The notes under the pieces were generated by a model that was not told the origin of the DNA, made no database searches, and saw only the letters and a list, made by a program, of their open reading frames with translations. Below, in pieces: positions 1-6,808 of a DNA stretch of 64,000 nucleotides. A program made the position numbers and the translations under genes. The DNA is taken from the NCBI RefSeq assembly GCF_019219075.1, contig NZ_JAHUWJ010000008.1:238686-302685 (forward strand), given 5' to 3'. Position 1 is the stretch's first letter; each line of letters begins with the position of its first letter. The DNA is from Chitinophaga sp. sic0106 (lineage in GTDB: Bacteria; Bacteroidota; Bacteroidia; Chitinophagales; Chitinophagaceae).

Positions 1-239
1 GGCTGGAAGCATTCTCCGCTCAACAGCATCACAATTTTCCCATTGGTCTGCAACACGCAGCTTATTTTCTGTGTCTCCTTTGAACCGTGTTTTCCCCAAA
101 AGTTGATGTCAAATGCGGTGTATCCATCTAGTGTCCAATCTTGTCGATCGCTGCTCTCTTTGACATCATAAAAAATGCTTCCATAACATCCAAAACATCT
201 ATCAAGGAAAGAATGAATTTTTTTCTCGTGATTATTCAC
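1..239 (-). CDS. Hypothetical phage protein, partial (runs off the left edge)
   Basis: A leftward frame opens with GTG at 239 and stays open to base 1 (79 codons visible). The start overlaps the stop of the upstream gene at 232-234, as expected for a translationally coupled phage operon. The visible product begins VNNHEKKIHSF and contains a Cys-Phe-Gly-Cys pair near residue 15. The family is not recognised and the C-terminus is outside the window. Confidence 0.55.
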   Translation of the reverse strand, partial: MNNHEKKIHSFLDRCFGCYGSIFYDVKESSDRQDWTLDGYTAFDINFWGKHGSKETQKISCVLQTNGKIVMLLSGECFQ

Positions 240-570
240 TATTTCCGCCCTCCTGTGCGGGTGGTTCGGGTGCCGGCATCCAGAAGGAGGCCTCCCAGCC
301 AATACCAGGAACACCGAAGCTGTTCGGGAAATCGGCAGACCCTGTGTATCTTCCTCCGAACACCTGGCCGTGATAGTCCGAGCGTAGTACATCTACCACG
401 AATAATACCCGTTGTCCAGGTTCAGGCAGTTGCTCGCTGACTGGTATCCAGTTTGGATTTGCCTGTGCCCACTCTACACCTTCAATGAATGCCCTCTCAA
501 CGGTTGAGCCTATACGATAACCTGCGGCGAGTTCGGCGGCAGCTTGTTTAATTTTCTCTGCGTAAGTCAT
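232..570 (-). CDS. DUF551-like phage protein
   Basis: A 112-residue leftward gene. The centre reads WIPVSEQLPEPGQRVLFVV and the C-terminus reads ASFWMPAPEPP, which match the two halves of the small DUF551 domain (W-I-P/S-V-S-E-x-L-P near the front, W-M-P-L-P-E-P-P at the end) common in phages. Biochemical function is unknown. The N-terminal 30 residues are a helical extension. It belongs to the leftward early operon and its stop overlaps the next start. Confidence 0.8.
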   Translation of the reverse strand: MTYAEKIKQAAAELAAGYRIGSTVERAFIEGVEWAQANPNWIPVSEQLPEPGQRVLFVVDVLRSDYHGQVFGGRYTGSADFPNSFGVPGIGWEASFWMPAPEPPAQEGGNSE

Positions 571-580
571 TTTTATTTTT

Positions 581-603
581 TAACTGAACCAGCGGTTCAG
601 TTA
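581..603. promoter_or_regulatory. Perfect 10-bp inverted repeat with 3-base spacer
   Basis: The arms TAACTGAACC and GGTTCAGTTA flank AGC. The element lies between the start of the leftward DUF551-like gene (570) and a possible rightward frame (625). No T-run follows it on the minus strand and only a weak one on the plus strand, so an operator or leader hairpin is likelier than a terminator. Confidence 0.5.
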
Positions 604-624
604 AATTGTGAGAAATTATCATCC

Positions 625-990
625 ATGAAAATCAAATCCATTGAACACGGGAGGAAGCATGTAACCATACATTTAGAAAACAACGACCGCATTCAAATAA
701 TTTTATCGGAAAATAGTGTGGAGGTTAGGCATAGCCACCTCAAACTAACCCCAATAGAGACAATGGGAGAGAATGTGGTCGAAATTGAGATTAAACAGAG
801 GACGCAGACGTCGCCTTTTCAATCGCCGATTTCGCAGCATCCCACAGCGCCTGCTGTCCGTTACACATTAGATTTTCAGCATCTCCATAGTATTCATGAA
901 GGGCTTGCAATGCCTCCAATAGTTCAGGTGCCGCTGCGATCAACTGAGCGTTTCCCATTTGTTCCTTACGACCAGCGCAGTATGCTATGA
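625..990 (+). CDS. Possible small rightward protein (low confidence)
   Basis: From ATG 625 a frame encodes a plausible beta-rich sequence for about 57 residues (MKIKSIEHGRKHVTIHL and onward), then continues to 990 opposite the convincing leftward gene at 791-1075, where it looks like an antisense shadow. The first part may be a real gene whose original 3' end was lost by rearrangement, or chance coding. It is opposite in direction to all surrounding early genes. Confidence 0.3.
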   Translation: MKIKSIEHGRKHVTIHLENNDRIQIILSENSVEVRHSHLKLTPIETMGENVVEIEIKQRTQTSPFQSPISQHPTAPAVRYTLDFQHLHSIHEGLAMPPIVQVPLRSTERFPFVPYDQRSML

Positions 991-1075
991 TCTCATCTTC
1001 CGCACTTACGATGTTTGGGCGATATTTTCCGAAACTCCATGGACCAAGTGTGTATTTAATATTCATGATCGTCAT
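791..1075 (-). CDS. Phage hypothetical protein (GNAQLIAAAPELLEAL type)
   Basis: A 94-residue product. It contains GNAQLIAAAPELLEALQAL at about residues 41-59, a sequence recurring in many small phage proteins of unknown function, preceded by an aromatic-rich segment (YTLGPWSFGKYRP). The start may be Met1 or Met4. It sits in the leftward early operon. The family is widespread in siphophage early regions, but no function is established to my knowledge. Confidence 0.75.
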   Translation of the reverse strand: MTIMNIKYTLGPWSFGKYRPNIVSAEDEIIAYCAGRKEQMGNAQLIAAAPELLEALQALHEYYGDAENLMCNGQQALWDAAKSAIEKATSASSV

Positions 1076-1108
1076 GTTTAGTTTATTGACAATTATTTTC
1101 TTCGTGTG

Positions 1109-1441
1109 TCATTGGTTCACGGTATCGCTTCCGGCTGCGTCTTGGTGAACAACAAATAATGCCATCGGCGGGAGACCTGCGGAGAGGGTCTTTACGTAGA
1201 TTGGCTCTCCCCGGTTGATTGCCTCAATATCCTCCTTGCTCGGTTGCCAAGCTGTAAGGAAGTATCGGAAATTATCCTGGTCTACACTCTCGAATACCGC
1301 GGGAGGAATGACCATATTTTTCTCCGCTATTTCTTGGAGTGTTCCGGATCCGTATTTAGCCCAGATGCTCATGCACTGTTCGTCGGTCATGTCTGCAGGC
1401 TTCTTGATTTCAATGGCTCCTTCAAAGTATGTTGGTAGCAT
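1109..1441 (-). CDS. Hypothetical phage early protein
   Basis: A 110-residue leftward product, probably globular and cytoplasmic. Features include DMTDEQCMSIW near residue 17 and a central NFRYFLTAWQPSKEDIEAINRG segment, a style seen in phage proteins lying near small metabolic genes. No catalytic motif or membrane helix is visible. It follows the methyltransferase gene after a poorly coding 230-base gap. Confidence 0.7.
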   Translation of the reverse strand: MLPTYFEGAIEIKKPADMTDEQCMSIWAKYGSGTLQEIAEKNMVIPPAVFESVDQDNFRYFLTAWQPSKEDIEAINRGEPIYVKTLSAGLPPMALFVVHQDAAGSDTVNQ

Positions 1442-1552
1442 GTGATTTATGCCAGGTACCGCCTGGCTTGGTTAAGTTTTTATTCAGCCCATCCCGAAAT
1501 TGTGTAGGCAATTGCGTCGGTCATGGTTCGGGGGCTTAAAACATCGTATCCA

Positions 1553-1645
1553 TCAGCGACCAGCATTTCTGGTTAATGATGATTGTCTCTCCTCTAACCG
1601 GATTAATGCATCTTTGTAAGCTAGTTTTGCTTCATTGATATTCAT
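1553..1645 (-). CDS. Possible 30-residue protein in the gap before the methyltransferase
   Basis: ATG at 1645 opens a 30-codon leftward frame (MNINEAKLAYKDALIRLEE...) with a helical, charged composition. It lies in the 234-base gap 1442-1675, which otherwise holds only tiny frames. The organisation is compact but there is no independent support. Confidence 0.3.
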   Translation of the reverse strand: MNINEAKLAYKDALIRLEERQSSLTRNAGR

Positions 1646-1675
1646 CTTATTGAGTTGCCTGATCCAAGGCCGGTT

Positions 1676-2812
1676 TTATGCTATATCCAGAGCTGGTTTA
1701 ATAAATTTTGCTGATAAAGTTCTAAATGCTAATTCCGCTGTCTGCTCCACTACTCCATTACCAAGTGCACGAAGAAAATCTTCTCGATAGTTGTACCCAT
1801 TAATTGTGCTACCCAGGCCGGGTTTAGTTGTTCTCGGTTCTTCCCAGTCGTACTGATAGTGTCCTGGTGAGGCGGGAAATCGCTCAGTTCCCCGCGTAAA
1901 GCCATTGATGACAGGTTCCTGTCTGCTGATTGGCTCCCTTTCTTCAGTTTGTACTGTATCATTGACGCATAAGGAGTCGGGTATAACTTCGCGACTTCGT
2001 TCAGCGGGCGACTGTTTTTCCCATGTTGATTGCTCGCGCCATCCCTCCAATCTCTCGCTGCTGGAGTTGGACATACCTTCACCGCCACTGGAAGAGACAT
2101 CCCGCAGCCGTTGCCTGTGTTCTTCCCGTGCCTCTCCTTCATTCGATTCTGACGGATTGAGAATTTCTCCAGATCCTCCTCCTGCATTCTGGCCGTAGGG
2201 ATTGGCCAGCTCTTCACCTGATCTTCCAATCGTCCCTTTGGCTCTGTTTTTCTCGATCCATAACCTGAATTGTTGGCGACTCTCGGAGTCCCCCAAGACG
2301 GCGAGGATGAACAATCGTTTTCTCTGATGCGGTGCGCCAACTTCTTCCGCTGAGAATATTCCCTCTTCAACCTGGTAACCAAGGCTGAGTAAGTCTCTTC
2401 TGACTGATTCGTATCCGAGACTGAGGTGCCCGGCCACATTTTCGAAGAAGCAGAAAACAGGTCTAATTGCGTATATGCCCGCGTCGATATATGGCCACAG
2501 GTGTCGCGGATCGTCTTCACCTCTTCTCGATCCTGCATTGCTAAATGGCTGACATGGATACCCGCCAATGATGCCGAATATTTTGCCGTGAAACTCTGCT
2601 GCTGGGAATGTTTTAAGGTCCGTCCAGATAGGAGAGGGAGCCAGTAAACCAGATTCCATCGCCGCGACCAGGTTCCAGCAGATGAAGGCTTCGATTTCCA
2701 CATAAGCTGCAATGACAAGACCCCCCCCAATTGCTCTCTCAATTCCTCTTTCGAGTCCACGAATGCCGGTGCATATTGAGAGTATAGTATGTGTGTTTTC
2801 GGTATTATCCAC
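1676..2812 (-). CDS. Phage C5-cytosine DNA methyltransferase
   Basis: Product of 378 residues. Motif I-like SICTGIRGLERGIE lies near 12-25; motif IV is GGYPCQPFSNAG, with the catalytic Cys at 87; motif VI ENV is at 124-126; motif VIII QRKRLFIL is at 163-170; motif X GNGVV is at about 351. These are diagnostic of enzymes that methylate cytosine C5 using S-adenosylmethionine. Residues 175-330 are hydrophilic and poorly conserved-looking, in place of a clear target-recognition domain. The start is GTG at 2812, inside the ATGTG that also starts the overlapping frame at 2814. Phage methyltransferases usually protect phage DNA from host restriction; no cognate restriction enzyme is next to it. Confidence 0.9.
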   Translation of the reverse strand: MDNTENTHTILSICTGIRGLERGIERAIGGGLVIAAYVEIEAFICWNLVAAMESGLLAPSPIWTDLKTFPAAEFHGKIFGIIGGYPCQPFSNAGSRRGEDDPRHLWPYIDAGIYAIRPVFCFFENVAGHLSLGYESVRRDLLSLGYQVEEGIFSAEEVGAPHQRKRLFILAVLGDSESRQQFRLWIEKNRAKGTIGRSGEELANPYGQNAGGGSGEILNPSESNEGEAREEHRQRLRDVSSSGGEGMSNSSSERLEGWREQSTWEKQSPAERSREVIPDSLCVNDTVQTEEREPISRQEPVINGFTRGTERFPASPGHYQYDWEEPRTTKPGLGSTINGYNYREDFLRALGNGVVEQTAELAFRTLSAKFIKPALDIA

Positions 2813-2814
2813 AT
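1750..2814 (-). CDS. Long overlapping frame inside the methyltransferase gene, TPxAR-repeat product
   Basis: On the same strand, shifted relative to the methyltransferase, ATG 2814 opens 354 codons without a stop, covering nearly the whole gene. Its second half is not random: W-G-T-P-R, W-P-I-P-T-A-R, C-P-T-P-A-A-R-D-W and L-Y-P-T-P-Y-A recur, and it ends near LNPAWVAQLMG. I associate this W-P-T-P-x-A-R-D/LNPxWVxxLMG pattern, from memory, with phage frames annotated next to cytosine methyltransferases. It could be a dual-coded protein, the product of a ribosomal shift, or a relic of overprinting. Translation is not shown. Confidence 0.4.
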   Translation of the reverse strand: MWIIPKTHILYSQYAPAFVDSKEELREQLGGVLSLQLMWKSKPSSAGTWSRRWNLVYWLPLLSGRTLKHSQQQSFTAKYSASLAGIHVSHLAMQDREEVKTIRDTCGHISTRAYTQLDLFSASSKMWPGTSVSDTNQSEETYSALVTRLKREYSQRKKLAHRIRENDCSSSPSWGTPRVANNSGYGSRKTEPKGRLEDQVKSWPIPTARMQEEDLEKFSIRQNRMKERHGKNTGNGCGMSLPVAVKVCPTPAARDWRDGASNQHGKNSRPLNEVAKLYPTPYASMIQYKLKKGSQSADRNLSSMALRGELSDFPPHQDTISTTGKNREQLNPAWVAQLMGTTIEKIFFVHLVME

Positions 2815-2823
2815 GTGATGGTT

Positions 2824-3033
2824 TTAATTATTAGGAAATAATGCTTCGAACTTATCGCTACACTTGTCATCAAACTTCGCCCGAAACCTCACGAATATTT
2901 CACCTGATGGTCGCTCCTCCCGGTAGTCAATTACCGGAGGCCTGCGCAGGTGCTTTTCAGCCTCATTTTTGGCCTCCCACCAGCTGCCGCACACCTTGGT
3001 GGCCAGACGAGCCTGTCGTTTTATTGTTGCCAT
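2824..3033 (-). CDS. Hypothetical small basic phage protein
   Basis: A 69-residue product from Met at 3033 (MATIKRQARLATKVCGSWWEAKNE). The open frame extends further upstream, but that part overlaps the DUF3127 gene in another frame and looks like a shadow, so an internal start (3033, or 3072) is preferred. Basic N-terminus, then an acidic/aromatic C-terminus ending in FEALFPNN. Family not recognised. Confidence 0.6.
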   Translation of the reverse strand: MATIKRQARLATKVCGSWWEAKNEAEKHLRRPPVIDYREERPSGEIFVRFRAKFDDKCSDKFEALFPNN

Positions 3034-3091
3034 TGTTTTGTAATTCAAAGTTGGGTTACAAAGGGTAAGCATGCGTTTCCGTTTTAGTTGT

Positions 3092-3472
3092 TTAGAATGG
3101 TAAATCGTCGCCTTGAGGACCTCCTGCAGGTGGAGCCGGTGGTGCCGATGGGCTGACAGGTGGAGTACTTTGCGGAATTGTGCTTCGCTGCATGTTAATT
3201 GCCCAGCCAACAAGATTGCTCATACATTTTTCCTCTCCATCCTTGGTCCACTTATTCCCACGCAGATTTACTCGAATTTCGACACCGTCACCTGGCTGGT
3301 ATCTGTCCAGTAAGACGCAATTACCCTGTTGAAATTCTATCGGGTAAGTCTGTGGGCGCTCCACATCTTCTTCACGCAGCCATAGTATGCGCTTTTCGAA
3401 CATTCCCTTGATCTCAGGTGGGAAGATGGTGTCTATTACACCGGATAGTTTCAGTTTTGCTTGATCACTCAT
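3092..3472 (-). CDS. DUF3127 single-stranded-DNA-binding-like protein
   Basis: A 126-residue protein. The first ~95 residues fit the Bacteroidota DUF3127 pattern: a short beta-rich OB-like fold with CVLLDRYQPGDGVEIRVNLRG near the middle and NLVGWAINMQR closing it. A proline-rich linker follows and the chain ends in DDLPF, matching the acidic DDIPF-type tip by which SSB proteins recruit partners. It probably acts as the phage's SSB substitute during replication and recombination. Its stop and start overlap neighbouring genes, consistent with one replication operon. The fold assignment is by family memory; the tail motif is seen directly. Confidence 0.8.
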   Translation of the reverse strand: MSDQAKLKLSGVIDTIFPPEIKGMFEKRILWLREEDVERPQTYPIEFQQGNCVLLDRYQPGDGVEIRVNLRGNKWTKDGEEKCMSNLVGWAINMQRSTIPQSTPPVSPSAPPAPPAGGPQGDDLPF

Positions 3473-3840
3473 TGTTCTGTGTTTTTATTGTTTCGTTTAA
3501 TTTTAAAACCTCTTTCATATGCCCATTGTGGATGCTCCTCAACGTATACATTGCACCGGTTGCAGGCGGCCATCCAGAATCGCTCGTCAACCAGGAGGGC
3601 AGGCGTATTCTTTCCCTTCAAATGGTGTATGCCTTCGGCCTTTCCTGTGCATTCCGGTGATTTGATGCCGCATCCCTTTCCTTTCCAGAATGGCCTGGAT
3701 TTTTTGCTATACTCCTTGTTTTGTGCCTGGCGCTTATCGCTCACCTTCTTGATTGGCTTCTTCATTTTCGGTTCCTTCGGAGGTATTAGGCCAAGCATGC
3801 GCCGGCGCCGCTCCTCCAGGTATTTCGATATATGTTGCAT
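3469..3840 (-). CDS. HNH-type nuclease-like phage protein
   Basis: A 123-residue basic protein. A Cys/His set fits an HNH-like zinc site: C..C near residues 57-64, then IHHLKGK, then FWMAACNRCNVYVEEHP near the C-terminus. Such compact HNH proteins in phage replication operons resemble NinG/Rap-type recombination nucleases or HNH endonucleases assisting packaging. The annotated start overlaps the upstream gene by 107 bases; Met15 (3798) or Met26 (3765) would reduce the overlap. It is directly coupled to the DUF3127 gene. Confidence 0.7.
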   Translation of the reverse strand: MQHISKYLEERRRRMLGLIPPKEPKMKKPIKKVSDKRQAQNKEYSKKSRPFWKGKGCGIKSPECTGKAEGIHHLKGKNTPALLVDERFWMAACNRCNVYVEEHPQWAYERGFKIKRNNKNTEQ

Positions 3841-3997
3841 TTTCTGGTATTCTTGGATTTATTGTGATGAAATGCTTCTGTACGCCCAGTCTAAAATGAA
3901 CCGTCCAGGCCTTCACTATTCGTTTTGCATGGTCCGGGTTCTTATACCATTTGGTTCGACATTTACTTGGCAGATGAAGTGTTATATATCCTGGCAT
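3734..3997 (-). CDS. Hypothetical phage early protein
   Basis: An 87-residue product. The first ~60 residues (MPGYITLHLPSKCRTKW...) look well ordered and basic; the last 25 are polar and overlap the N-terminal coding region of the HNH gene. Probably a real early gene with a dispensable tail. No known motif. Confidence 0.5.
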   Translation of the reverse strand: MPGYITLHLPSKCRTKWYKNPDHAKRIVKAWTVHFRLGVQKHFITINPRIPENATYIEIPGGAAPAHAWPNTSEGTENEEANQEGER

Positions 3998-3998
3998 C

Positions 3999-4877
3999 CT
4001 AGTCGTCCATTATTGCGTTCTGCGCCTCAATCTTCACGGTGTGTCTTTTGCTGTAGTTTATCACAGCAGTCCACAGGTCCGGATCTTCCCGCCACTCATT
4101 ACCTTCCTTAACCAGCAACTCATATTTCGCCCTCGCCGTTTTACTGTTTGAGTTCTGAAGTGCCTCCTTCATTTCCAGCGCGTAGGCCTGACGGCAATCT
4201 TCCAGTATCTGCCAGCGCTCTTTGGCGGACACAGTGATCATTCCATTTCGAAGCAGCCAGTCATAAATCGGAGTGGCGATAAAAGATTCGCGTATTGTGC
4301 CGTTTCGGGCTGATAATTTTAGCTTCTCCCATTCTTCGGACCAATCAACCGGGCCGGCTGGTAAAGCGTCTATTTCAGGATCTTTTATTCTTTTTTGCTC
4401 TTCCAAATTTGAAAGGTGCTGACGTAGGCCGAGGTATTCACAGATGGCATCATCGATTAAGGCCAGGTTCAGGAATTTTCCCCAGTCCTTGATTTTTGTG
4501 CCGTATGTGCGCAATGCGTACTCAAACTCATCGGAGTTTAAGGATTGATAACTGTCGACCATTTTTTTCTGCAACTGACCATCAAGGATAGTTACATACT
4601 CTTCACTATCAGGTATCACCCAGCCGGTTATTACACATATCTTCAGTGCTAGTCCTTTTGACATTGCAGATAGCTCGGCAGAAGTATATAAGCCAAAGCG
4701 CTTTGATTTATATTTCCGCTCTAAAATCCTCTGTTCCTCCGGCAGCAGGGAATTGAAGCTCGTCTTTAAGCCGGCTTGCAAGGATTCCGAAACCTCCATT
4801 CCTACCGTTGAAGGCTGCACTACTTGAAGGTTGTTTGCGACCTTCATTAACTCGTTGTTGTTCATGTTGCTCTTCAT
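3999..4877 (-). CDS. Hypothetical phage early protein downstream of replication gene
   Basis: Product of up to 292 residues, mostly helical and soluble, with no Walker box or nuclease motif. It has a hydrophobic segment LALKICVITGWVIPDSEEYV near residue 77 and a Trp-rich C-terminal third. Its 5' end overlaps the 3' end of the replication gene by 170 bases if Met1 is used; Met27 (4799) shortens this. Position directly after an O-like initiator suggests a replication accessory role such as loader or partner, but this is inference from order only. Confidence 0.65.
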   Translation of the reverse strand: MKSNMNNNELMKVANNLQVVQPSTVGMEVSESLQAGLKTSFNSLLPEEQRILERKYKSKRFGLYTSAELSAMSKGLALKICVITGWVIPDSEEYVTILDGQLQKKMVDSYQSLNSDEFEYALRTYGTKIKDWGKFLNLALIDDAICEYLGLRQHLSNLEEQKRIKDPEIDALPAGPVDWSEEWEKLKLSARNGTIRESFIATPIYDWLLRNGMITVSAKERWQILEDCRQAYALEMKEALQNSNSKTARAKYELLVKEGNEWREDPDLWTAVINYSKRHTVKIEAQNAIMDD

Positions 4878-5616
4878 TTTCTTTGTAGTTAGTAATGAAG
4901 TTGTTCGCGTATGATGGCCAGTGTGTGATCTTATTGCCCTTGTCTGTCCAGCCGGTACCTTCCCACTTATTGAAAAATTTTTTTGCCATCACCTCGTTTC
5001 CACCTGATCCTCTGAAATGCCTTAGTACATCTTCAAATGGTGGCCCTGAAAAGGAGGGGGGCGGCGCGGAACTGGGGGGAGGATTTGAATTTTCTGTAAT
5101 TAGATCCGGAGGCTTGTCAGGACTCGTCGAGGGCGCTTCCCTTCCCTTACTACTTCCCTTACTACTTACTATTTCCTGCAACGAGTATTCGTCGAGTGTG
5201 CGTCGAGTACTCGACGAGTGTTCAACGAATCCGCCATCCTCTGATATGACATACCCCTGTTCATAAAGTAGTATCATTAATTCCTTCTCGGGCACGTTCC
5301 TCGCCTTGGAGGGTCTATCTACCTTCTGGTGCTTCCTGAAATTCCGGATGTAGTAGAAGTTTTCTTCCTTATAAGAGAACAAGATCACTACCTCCAACTC
5401 AACCAAGCGGGCCAGCCAGACAGAAAAAGCCTCAACTCTGAGTGTCGCCTTGTATGGGAATATTTGATTCTTAAGCCATGTTGGGTTTGCCTTAACTACA
5501 CCATAATCATCGCTGAAATTTAACAGGCCAATTACACACAGCATTACTGCCTCGGGTTCTTGTCCGAGCTTTTGATCATTCCAGAAGTCTGGTTTAATTG
5601 TCCTGATTCTTGGCAT
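4708..5616 (-). CDS. Phage replication initiator-like protein (O/DnaD type)
   Basis: A 302-residue protein starting MPRIRTIKPDFWNDQKL, the hallmark opening of phage replication proteins with an N-terminal winged helix (P-R-x-R-T-I-K-P-x-F-W). Residues 1-110 form the putative origin-binding domain, ending YIRNFRKHQKVDRP. A Ser/Pro-rich linker covers about 140-190, then a DnaD-like helical segment with FFNKWEGTGWTDKGNKITHW precedes a polar tail. It likely recruits host helicase or primase to the phage origin. The start overlaps the stop of the upstream gene; the 3' end overlaps the next gene by 170 bases. Confidence 0.8.
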   Translation of the reverse strand: MPRIRTIKPDFWNDQKLGQEPEAVMLCVIGLLNFSDDYGVVKANPTWLKNQIFPYKATLRVEAFSVWLARLVELEVVILFSYKEENFYYIRNFRKHQKVDRPSKARNVPEKELMILLYEQGYVISEDGGFVEHSSSTRRTLDEYSLQEIVSSKGSSKGREAPSTSPDKPPDLITENSNPPPSSAPPPSFSGPPFEDVLRHFRGSGGNEVMAKKFFNKWEGTGWTDKGNKITHWPSYANNFITNYKENEEQHEQQRVNEGRKQPSSSAAFNGRNGGFGILASRLKDELQFPAAGGTEDFRAEI

Positions 5617-5978
5617 TATTCGTGATTAAATAAGTCCTGCTGCACACCGTCAGCTACTGCTTTCTTCCAGGAGGGCGCCAGTTGGTACAAATGTTCCGGG
5701 CTGCCCATTCCATGTGGAGAAATGATTGTCTTGTCAAGTTTAGCGAGCCTGCCATCCTTCATTAGAGTGGTTATGGCTCTGCGGATACTGGTAATCGGCG
5801 TTCGATCGTGGAGTTTGCCGGACTTCTTCAGCTCATACTCTACATCGGAAGCAGTGTATTCACCAGTAGGGTGTTTATTGAAGAATGACTGGATCAAGTT
5901 TTCCTGGCTAACAGCGTCTTCTGTGGCTATAGCCAGTGCAGACCCGGATAAGTTGTTAGTGTTGTAGTACGATTTCAT
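5616..5978 (-). CDS. Winged-helix-like phage protein
   Basis: A 120-residue product. Residues 35-90 (TASDVEYELKKSGK ... TSIRRAITTLMKDGRLAKLDK) have the helix-helix-strand pattern of a winged-helix DNA-binding domain, ending in a glycine turn and YQLAP strand. It may regulate early genes or act with the replication initiator whose start it overlaps. No known family is named with confidence. Confidence 0.65.
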   Translation of the reverse strand: MKSYYNTNNLSGSALAIATEDAVSQENLIQSFFNKHPTGEYTASDVEYELKKSGKLHDRTPITSIRRAITTLMKDGRLAKLDKTIISPHGMGSPEHLYQLAPSWKKAVADGVQQDLFNHE

Positions 5979-6018
5979 GCGCGGTTAGATTTAATGAATG
6001 AGCGCATTGGGTGTATGC

Positions 6019-6372
6019 TTAGGCAACTACTGCACTGAACCGGCAGATGTTACTGGTAAATGGAAGGCGGTCAGGCACCCTGGAAGGAAAGCGGTCAATA
6101 ATGCTTTCGACGCGGTAAGGCGTGGCAGTTTGCAGGTAGATAGTGTCGCCGGGCTGTAATTTATTGTGATCATCTTCCATGGCGTTTACTATCACTGAAG
6201 TTGAGATTTCTACCTCTACTGCTTCTTTGATCATCTTGCCGGCAACCTTATCGTATGCGTCCCGTTCTGCCTGCACCTTTACCGTTCCTGAGTCATCCGC
6301 TCTTTCCATTTTCAAAAAGTAAGGCCTATCCGGATACCCCCCCCTAACTGTGTTAAATAAGTTGTACTGCAT
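6019..6372 (-). CDS. Hypothetical phage early protein
   Basis: A 117-residue, probably beta-rich soluble protein with KLQPGDTIYLQTATPYRVESI in the second half, a style found in small barrel proteins. Separated from its downstream neighbour by about 40 bases and from the 56-residue upstream gene by 2 bases. No function inferred. Confidence 0.6.
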   Translation of the reverse strand: MQYNLFNTVRGGYPDRPYFLKMERADDSGTVKVQAERDAYDKVAGKMIKEAVEVEISTSVIVNAMEDDHNKLQPGDTIYLQTATPYRVESIIDRFPSRVPDRLPFTSNICRFSAVVA

Positions 6373-6374
6373 TG

Positions 6375-6545
6375 TTACTGAGTTTTGATGTTTGTGATAT
6401 GAATTGGAAATCGCTCACCCTTTGAACTTTGTACAATCAGCACATCCCCGTGCTCTGCCACCAGCGTTACCCTGGTTCCTTTAGCGGCGTATACCTTCCG
6501 GTTTACCGTGCTGATCGCATCCTCCTGCAGGGTCAGTGTTTCCAT
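6375..6545 (-). CDS. Small 56-residue phage protein
   Basis: ATG at 6545 (METLTLQEDAISTVNRKVY...) to TAA at 6375. Composition is that of a small beta barrel (GTRVTLVAEHGDVLIVQSSKG), reminiscent of an SH3/KOW-like strand pattern. It overlaps the end of the upstream gene by 13 bases and abuts the next gene with 2 bases between, which supports translation. Function unknown. Confidence 0.65.
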   Translation of the reverse strand: METLTLQEDAISTVNRKVYAAKGTRVTLVAEHGDVLIVQSSKGERFPIHITNIKTQ

Positions 6546-6799
6546 TTTTCGCGGTATTTAGCCTGAAATGATCGGCGTTTCGGACGCTCTCCCTGTTTGG
6601 GGGTGTTGTAATCCCGGTCGATGATATCAGCTAGCGCGGTGCGTTCAACTCCGTCCTGATCGATTGCCTTGTAGATGCGCTGTCCATGCTCGAACGCTTC
6701 ATCGTAGATTTTCCAGTACTCTACCACCTTGCCGCGTGATACCCTGATGGTTTGTCCGACCATTGGCCGGGAGTTTGGGAAGTTTACTGTTCTTGGCAC
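6533..6799 (-). CDS. Hypothetical basic phage protein
   Basis: An 88-residue product with a beta-like front half (GQTIRVSRGKVVEYWKIYD) and a strongly basic tail (KQGERPKRRSFQAKYREKWKH), compatible with nucleic-acid binding. It lies between the nuclease gene and the 56-residue gene in the early operon. No family recognised. Confidence 0.6.
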   Translation of the reverse strand: MPRTVNFPNSRPMVGQTIRVSRGKVVEYWKIYDEAFEHGQRIYKAIDQDGVERTALADIIDRDYNTPKQGERPKRRSFQAKYREKWKH

Positions 6800-6808
6800 A
6801 TGAAAGAT

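Noticed and set aside
3461..4111. 216-codon plus-strand frame
   Set aside because: Composition is rich in Cys, Ser and Phe and it runs opposite two coherent leftward phage genes.
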